Assembly: GCA_937907975.1 (NCBI GenBank)
Contig: CALEQS010000127.1
Coordinates: 1-7,408, forward strand
Origin: an uncultured Clostridia bacterium
Lineage (GTDB): Bacteria > Bacillota > Clostridia > Oscillospirales > Oscillospiraceae
Length of the DNA: 7,408 nucleotides
Direction: 5' to 3'
The notes under the pieces were generated by a model, which was not told the DNA's origin, did not search any database, and saw only the letters and a program-made list of their open reading frames with translations. Position 1 is the stretch's first letter. Every line of letters starts with the position of its first letter. A program made the position numbers and the translations under genes. This document shows, in pieces, positions 4,611 to 7,408 of the stretch.

Positions 4611-5795
4611 ATGACTTCTGAACAGATCAAGGCGCTCGACCATCAGAGCGTCATGCAGACCTACGGCCGGTTTGACGTGGCCATCGACCACGGCGAGGGG
4701 GCCACGCTTTACAGCCCCGAGGGCCGCGCCTACATCGACTTTGCCAGCGGCATCGGCGTGGCCAGCGTCGGCTACGGCCACCCCCACTGGCTCAAGGCGG
4801 TGAACGAGCAGGCCGCCAAGCTGGCCCATGTTTCCAACCTCTTTTACTCTGAGCCCTACGCCCGGCTGGCCACAATGCTGACCGAGCGCACCGGCATGGC
4901 GGACGTGTTCTTTGCCAACGGCGGTGGCGAGGCCAATGAGGGACTCATCAAGCTGGCCCGCAAATACTCCTTTGACAAGTACGGCGAGGGCCGGGCGACG
5001 ATCATCACCCTGCGGGACTCCTTCCACGGCCGAACCATCACCACGCTGAAGGCCACCGGTCAGGACGTGTTCCACAACTACTTCTTCCCCTTCACCGAAG
5101 GCTTCCGCTATGCCGCCCCCAACGACATCGACGCGCTGAAGGCCCAGGCCGGAGACGATGTCTGCGCCGTCATGCTGGAGCTGGTGCAGGGCGAGGGCGG
5201 CGTCATGCCACTGGACAAGGACTATATCGCCCAGGTGAAGGCCTTCTGCGACGCCAACGACTGGCTGCTGCTGGTGGACGAGGTGCAGACCGGTGTGGGC
5301 CGGACGGGCACCATGTTCGCCTTCCAGCAGTATAACATTCTGCCGGACGCCTGCTCCTTTGCCAAGGGCATTGCCGGCGGCCTGCCCATGAGCGGCATCA
5401 TGGCCAACGAAAAGTGCCGCGCCGTGCTCACCCCCGGCACCCATGCCACCACCTTCGGCGGCAATCCCATCTGTGCCGCCGCAGGCATCGCCGTGCAGGA
5501 GATCCTGACCGACGAGGTGCTGGCCGAGGTCAAGGAGAAAGGCGCGTACATCCGCGCCCAGATCGAAGGCTTCGGTTCCCCTGCCGTGGCAGGCACCCGC
5601 GGCCTCGGTCTGATGATCGGCATCACCCTAAACGAGGGGTACAGCAACAAGGAGCTGGCCAACAAGATGGTGGACGCCGGCCTGCTGGTGCTCACCGCCG
5701 GTCAGAACGTCATCCGGCTCCTGCCGCCCCTTCTCATCAGTCAGGATGAAGTGGACAAGGGCCTTGCCATCATGAAGGACGTGCTCTGCTCTTAA
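4611..5795 (+). CDS. argD: Acetylornithine aminotransferase (PLP-dependent)
   Basis: ArgD transfers an amino group from glutamate to N-acetylglutamate semialdehyde, giving N-acetylornithine. The protein is 394 aa from the ATG at 4611 (397 aa if the ATG at 4602 were used) and is a class-III, fold-type I aminotransferase. Visible elements are FASGIGVASVGYGHP (44-58), the phosphate-binding loop FFANGGGEANE (100-110), the SFHGRT motif (137-142), LLLVDEVQTGVGRTG (219-233) with PLP-binding D223 and Q226, the Schiff-base lysine K252 in SFAKGIAGGLP, and TTFGGNP (280-286). The phosphate loop is normally NSGAEANE; here it reads NGGGEANE. Class-III enzymes with ornithine or succinyl-ornithine specificity look alike, but the argCJB context makes ArgD the best call. 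It is the last gene of the plus-strand unit and is followed by a strong terminator. Confidence 0.95.
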   Translation: MTSEQIKALDHQSVMQTYGRFDVAIDHGEGATLYSPEGRAYIDFASGIGVASVGYGHPHWLKAVNEQAAKLAHVSNLFYSEPYARLATMLTERTGMADVFFANGGGEANEGLIKLARKYSFDKYGEGRATIITLRDSFHGRTITTLKATGQDVFHNYFFPFTEGFRYAAPNDIDALKAQAGDDVCAVMLELVQGEGGVMPLDKDYIAQVKAFCDANDWLLLVDEVQTGVGRTGTMFAFQQYNILPDACSFAKGIAGGLPMSGIMANEKCRAVLTPGTHATTFGGNPICAAAGIAVQEILTDEVLAEVKEKGAYIRAQIEGFGSPAVAGTRGLGLMIGITLNEGYSNKELANKMVDAGLLVLTAGQNVIRLLPPLLISQDEVDKGLAIMKDVLCS

Positions 5796-5820
5796 ATTGA
5801 AAAGTTTTCCACAAAATAAG

Positions 5821-5864
5821 CGCCCGCTGAGTGAAAGCGAAAACTCAGCGGGCGTTTTATTTTA
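5821..5864 (+). terminator. Strong intrinsic terminator after argD, probably bidirectional
   Basis: A perfect 12-bp GC-rich stem, CGCCCGCTGAGT (5821-5832) and its complement (5843-5854), encloses a 10-nt A-rich loop and is followed by TTTTATTTTA. It ends the arginine transcription unit 25 nt after the argD stop. On the other strand the stem is followed by CTTATTTTGTGG, a weaker U-rich run, so it may also stop transcription arriving from the convergent P-loop gene. Confidence 0.93.
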
Positions 5865-5874
5865 TAAGCAGTAG

Positions 5875-5898
5875 AGCCGTGGTCAATTGACCACGGCT
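5875..5898. terminator. Perfect 24-bp palindrome between the convergent genes
   Basis: AGCCGTGGTCAA followed by its exact reverse complement gives a hairpin with 10-bp arms and an AATT loop. It lies 24 nt after the stop of the minus-strand P-loop gene. There is no good U-tract on the minus side (CTACTGC follows) and only TT on the plus side. It may be a transcript-end stabilising hairpin acting with the neighbouring terminator, or a protein-binding palindrome. The terminator call is tentative. Confidence 0.5.
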
Positions 5899-5922
5899 TT
5901 GCATACTGCATATGTATCAGTC

Positions 5923-6333
5923 TCAGAAGTACTTGCGCACGCCATCGTGAGCCAGCTCAGCGTCAGCGGAGATGGTGACGGTGAACTTGATGTTGTTCTT
6001 CTCAGAGAAGGCATCCAGCCAGTCCAGGAACTCCTCGACCTCGGGGCCGCCATCGCAGGGAACAACGCGGCAGAGGGAGTCGATGAACATATGGGTGATG
6101 TCATAGTTTCCGGCATACAGACCGGAGATCATGCCCTTCAGGAACTCAAAGTCCTTGATGTCGAAATCGCTGGCCTCGACCAGACGGATGTTATAATCGA
6201 TGTTATAGGTGAGGGCACGATTGCGCTCGATGCAGACCACGTTGCCATGCTCGGTGCCGACGGCGGCGTTGATCAGCTCGATCATCTGCTTGGTCTTGCC
6301 GGAACCCTTCTTGCCCATGATGACTCTAACCAT
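5923..6333 (-). CDS. Small P-loop NTP-binding protein, function unknown
   Basis: The product is 136 aa. Its N-terminus is a textbook Walker A motif, VIMGKKGSGKT (4-14, core GKKGSGKT 7-14) with K13 as the expected phosphate-binding lysine. HMFIDSLCR (81-89) fits a Walker B strand with D85. FTVTISADA (117-125) resembles a third strand carrying a polar sensor-like residue. There is no membrane segment, signal peptide or DNA-binding domain. The protein is far shorter than usual AAA+, ABC or kinase families, so it is a minimal P-loop domain. From memory, similar short Clostridial proteins are sometimes labelled 'twitching motility protein PilT' or 'ATP-binding protein'; nothing in the sequence supports a pilus role. 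The start ATG has an AAGGAG site 9 nt upstream. The gene has its own promoter, although it follows pgi on the same strand. Real gene: confident; biological role: unknown. Confidence 0.88.
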   Translation of the reverse strand: MVRVIMGKKGSGKTKQMIELINAAVGTEHGNVVCIERNRALTYNIDYNIRLVEASDFDIKDFEFLKGMISGLYAGNYDITHMFIDSLCRVVPCDGGPEVEEFLDWLDAFSEKNNIKFTVTISADAELAHDGVRKYF

Positions 6334-6342
6334 AGTGTGTCA

Positions 6343-6348
6343 CTCCTT
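6343..6348 (-). promoter_or_regulatory. Ribosome-binding site of the P-loop gene
   Basis: On the minus strand AAGGAG lies 9 nt before the ATG at 6333, confirming that start. Confidence 0.85.
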
Positions 6349-6398
6349 GTTCTCATTCCCCGTTCTGAAGGAATTTCAAAAGGGGGTTTGCTGTAGTT

Positions 6399-6427
6399 AT
6401 GGTATCATAACGGCAGGTATTTTTCAA
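6399..6427 (-). promoter_or_regulatory. Putative sigma-A promoter of the P-loop gene with overlapping dyad
   Basis: On the minus strand, TTGAAA (6422-6427) and TACCAT (6399-6404) are separated by exactly 17 nt, and TG stands one base before the -10 (extended -10, TGATACCAT). The -10 lies within a perfect dyad: GTTATG (6396-6401) and CATAAC (6406-6411) around a 4-nt centre. A dyad over the -10 could be an operator for a repressor, but the cognate protein is unknown. It is about 65 nt upstream of the start codon. Confidence 0.6.
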
Positions 6428-6450
6428 CCAGTTTCGTTAAAAATTCACAT

Positions 6451-6473
6451 TCGATCTTTCTTTTTCGATCTTT
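6451..6473. repeat. Short tandem direct repeat after pgi
   Basis: TCGATCTTT occurs at 6451-6459 and 6465-6473, separated by CTTTT. It lies just after the pgi stop on the minus strand. It forms no stable stem-loop with a U-tract, so I see no clear terminator between pgi and the P-loop gene; some read-through is possible. Confidence 0.5.
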
Positions 6474-6475
6474 TA

Positions 6476-7408
6476 TCAGCCGCCAAGGCGCTTCAGCAGA
6501 TCGGCGCGCAGATCTGCATAGCCGGGCTTATCCAGCAGGGCAAACATATTCTTCTTATATGCCTCCACGCCGGGCTGGTTGAAGGGGTTGACCCCCAGCA
6601 CATAGCCGCTGATGCCACAGGCCAGCTCGAAGAAATAGATCAGCTCGCCGGTGCTCCGGGCGGAGATGGTGTCCGTCTCGATGAGGATATTGGGCACACC
6701 GCCGTCCACATGGGCCAGCCTTGTGCCGCGCATGGCCTGCTCGCAGACAAAGTGCAGGTCCTTCCCGGCCAGGAAGTTCAGCCCGTCCACATTGTCGGCG
6801 TCCTTGCCGATGACCAGCCGGCCATGGGGCTTATCATAGCGGACGACGGTCTCAAACATGAGCCGCTCGCCCTCCTGGATGTACTGGCCCATGGAGTGCA
6901 GGTCAGCGGTGAACTCCACACTGGCGGGGAACAGGCCCTTACCCTCCTTGCCCTCGCTCTCGCCGTAGAGCTGCTTCCACCACTCGCTCATGAAGCGGAA
7001 AGAGGGCTCAAAGCAGGCCAGCAGCTCCACCTTTTTCCCGCTCTCATAGAGGCAATTCCGGGCGGCGACATACTTCCAGACCGGGTTGGCCATGCTCTTG
7101 TCGGCGGCAAAGGCGGTCATAGCGGCGGCAGCGCCAGCCATCAGCTCGTCGATGTCGATACCGGCCACGGCGATGGGCAGCAGGCCCACGGCGGTGAGCA
7201 CGCTGTAACGGCCGCCCACGTTGTCGGGCACCACGAACTCCTCGTAGCCCTCGGCATCGGCCAGGCCCTTCAGAGCACCCTTATGGGCGTCCGTGGTAGC
7301 ATAGATGCGGCCCTTGGCACCCTCCTTGCCATACTTCTTCTCCAGCGCGGCCCTGAAGATGCGGAAAGCCACGGCGGGCTCGGTGGTGGTGCCGGACTTG
7401 GAGATGAC
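6476..7408 (-). CDS. pgi: Glucose-6-phosphate isomerase, C-terminal part (5' end outside window)
   Basis: This glycolytic enzyme interconverts glucose-6-phosphate and fructose-6-phosphate in the cytoplasm. The frame is open to the window edge and gives 310 residues, about the last 70% of the Firmicute-type protein (about 450 aa). The visible part opens with VISKSGTTTEPAVAF, the sugar-phosphate-binding SGTTTE loop of the SIS fold. PGI signature 1 follows as DNVGGRYSVLTAVGL, and signature 2 as GYVLGVNPFNQPGVEAYKK, whose lysine is an active-site residue of the family. The segments SEWWKQLYGESEGKEGKG and TADLHSMGQYIQEG are typical of the bacterial short-type enzyme. The GTG at 7370-7372 is an internal Val codon, not a start. 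Stop TGA at 6476-6478. It is unrelated to the arginine genes and lies on the opposite strand. Confidence 0.97.
   Translation of the reverse strand, partial: VISKSGTTTEPAVAFRIFRAALEKKYGKEGAKGRIYATTDAHKGALKGLADAEGYEEFVVPDNVGGRYSVLTAVGLLPIAVAGIDIDELMAGAAAAMTAFAADKSMANPVWKYVAARNCLYESGKKVELLACFEPSFRFMSEWWKQLYGESEGKEGKGLFPASVEFTADLHSMGQYIQEGERLMFETVVRYDKPHGRLVIGKDADNVDGLNFLAGKDLHFVCEQAMRGTRLAHVDGGVPNILIETDTISARSTGELIYFFELACGISGYVLGVNPFNQPGVEAYKKNMFALLDKPGYADLRADLLKRLGG

Noticed and set aside
3603..5444. A 613-codon open frame on the minus strand opposite argB and argD
   Set aside because: It is the antisense shadow of two clear enzymes in GC-rich DNA. Its translation is rich in His, Gly and Val with no domain, and it runs through argB, the spacer and most of argD.
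5887..6396. A 169-codon plus-strand frame opposite the P-loop gene
   Set aside because: The minus-strand frame has a Walker A motif, a good RBS and a promoter; the plus-strand frame has no motif and starts inside a hairpin.

Overview
This 7.4 kb, GC-rich window (coding regions are strongly G/C-ending) looks like the chromosome of an anaerobic gut Firmicute, most likely Oscillospiraceae/Ruminococcaceae of the Faecalibacterium-Gemmiger-Subdoligranulum kind. That placement is inferred from protein character, the 'uncommon-form' ArgC in an argCJBD cluster, and repeat-laden intergenic spaces. It is not proven. No mobile-element ORF, rRNA, tRNA or CRISPR array is visible.

Layout, plus strand (1-5854): the 3' part of argH; an unrecognised 85-aa ORF overlapping the argH stop by one base; argC; argJ; argB; argD; then a strong intrinsic terminator. 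Together argJ, argB, argC and argD make ornithine from glutamate by the cyclic acetyl-recycling route (ArgJ transfers the acetyl group from N-acetylornithine to glutamate, ArgB phosphorylates, ArgC reduces, ArgD transaminates). ArgH performs the last step to arginine. All genes read the same way with no visible internal terminator, so one transcription unit is likely; its promoter must lie upstream of the window.

Layout, minus strand (5855-7408): a small 136-aa P-loop protein with its own promoter and RBS, and upstream of it the 3' two thirds of pgi (glucose-6-phosphate isomerase), cut by the window end. The two transcription units converge on 5821-5898, which holds two perfect hairpins.

The most unusual content is between the arg genes. 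The gaps before argC (831-1008) and before argB (3424-3603) are each filled, almost from stop codon to ribosome-binding site, by the same four-hairpin element. From the second hairpin onward both copies are exactly 144 nt. They share an identical 24-nt apical core, a TGCG tetraloop and an identical 15-nt tail, and every spacer has the same length. The stem arms, however, differ in sequence while remaining self-complementary in each copy. This is a structure-conserved, sequence-variable repeat, and I cannot assign it to a known family. The argC-argJ gap holds a different palindrome-rich element (about 1951-2137) with near-perfect terminal inverted repeats, probably a MITE-like repeat. The argB-argD gap has only a single hairpin and otherwise nothing I recognise.
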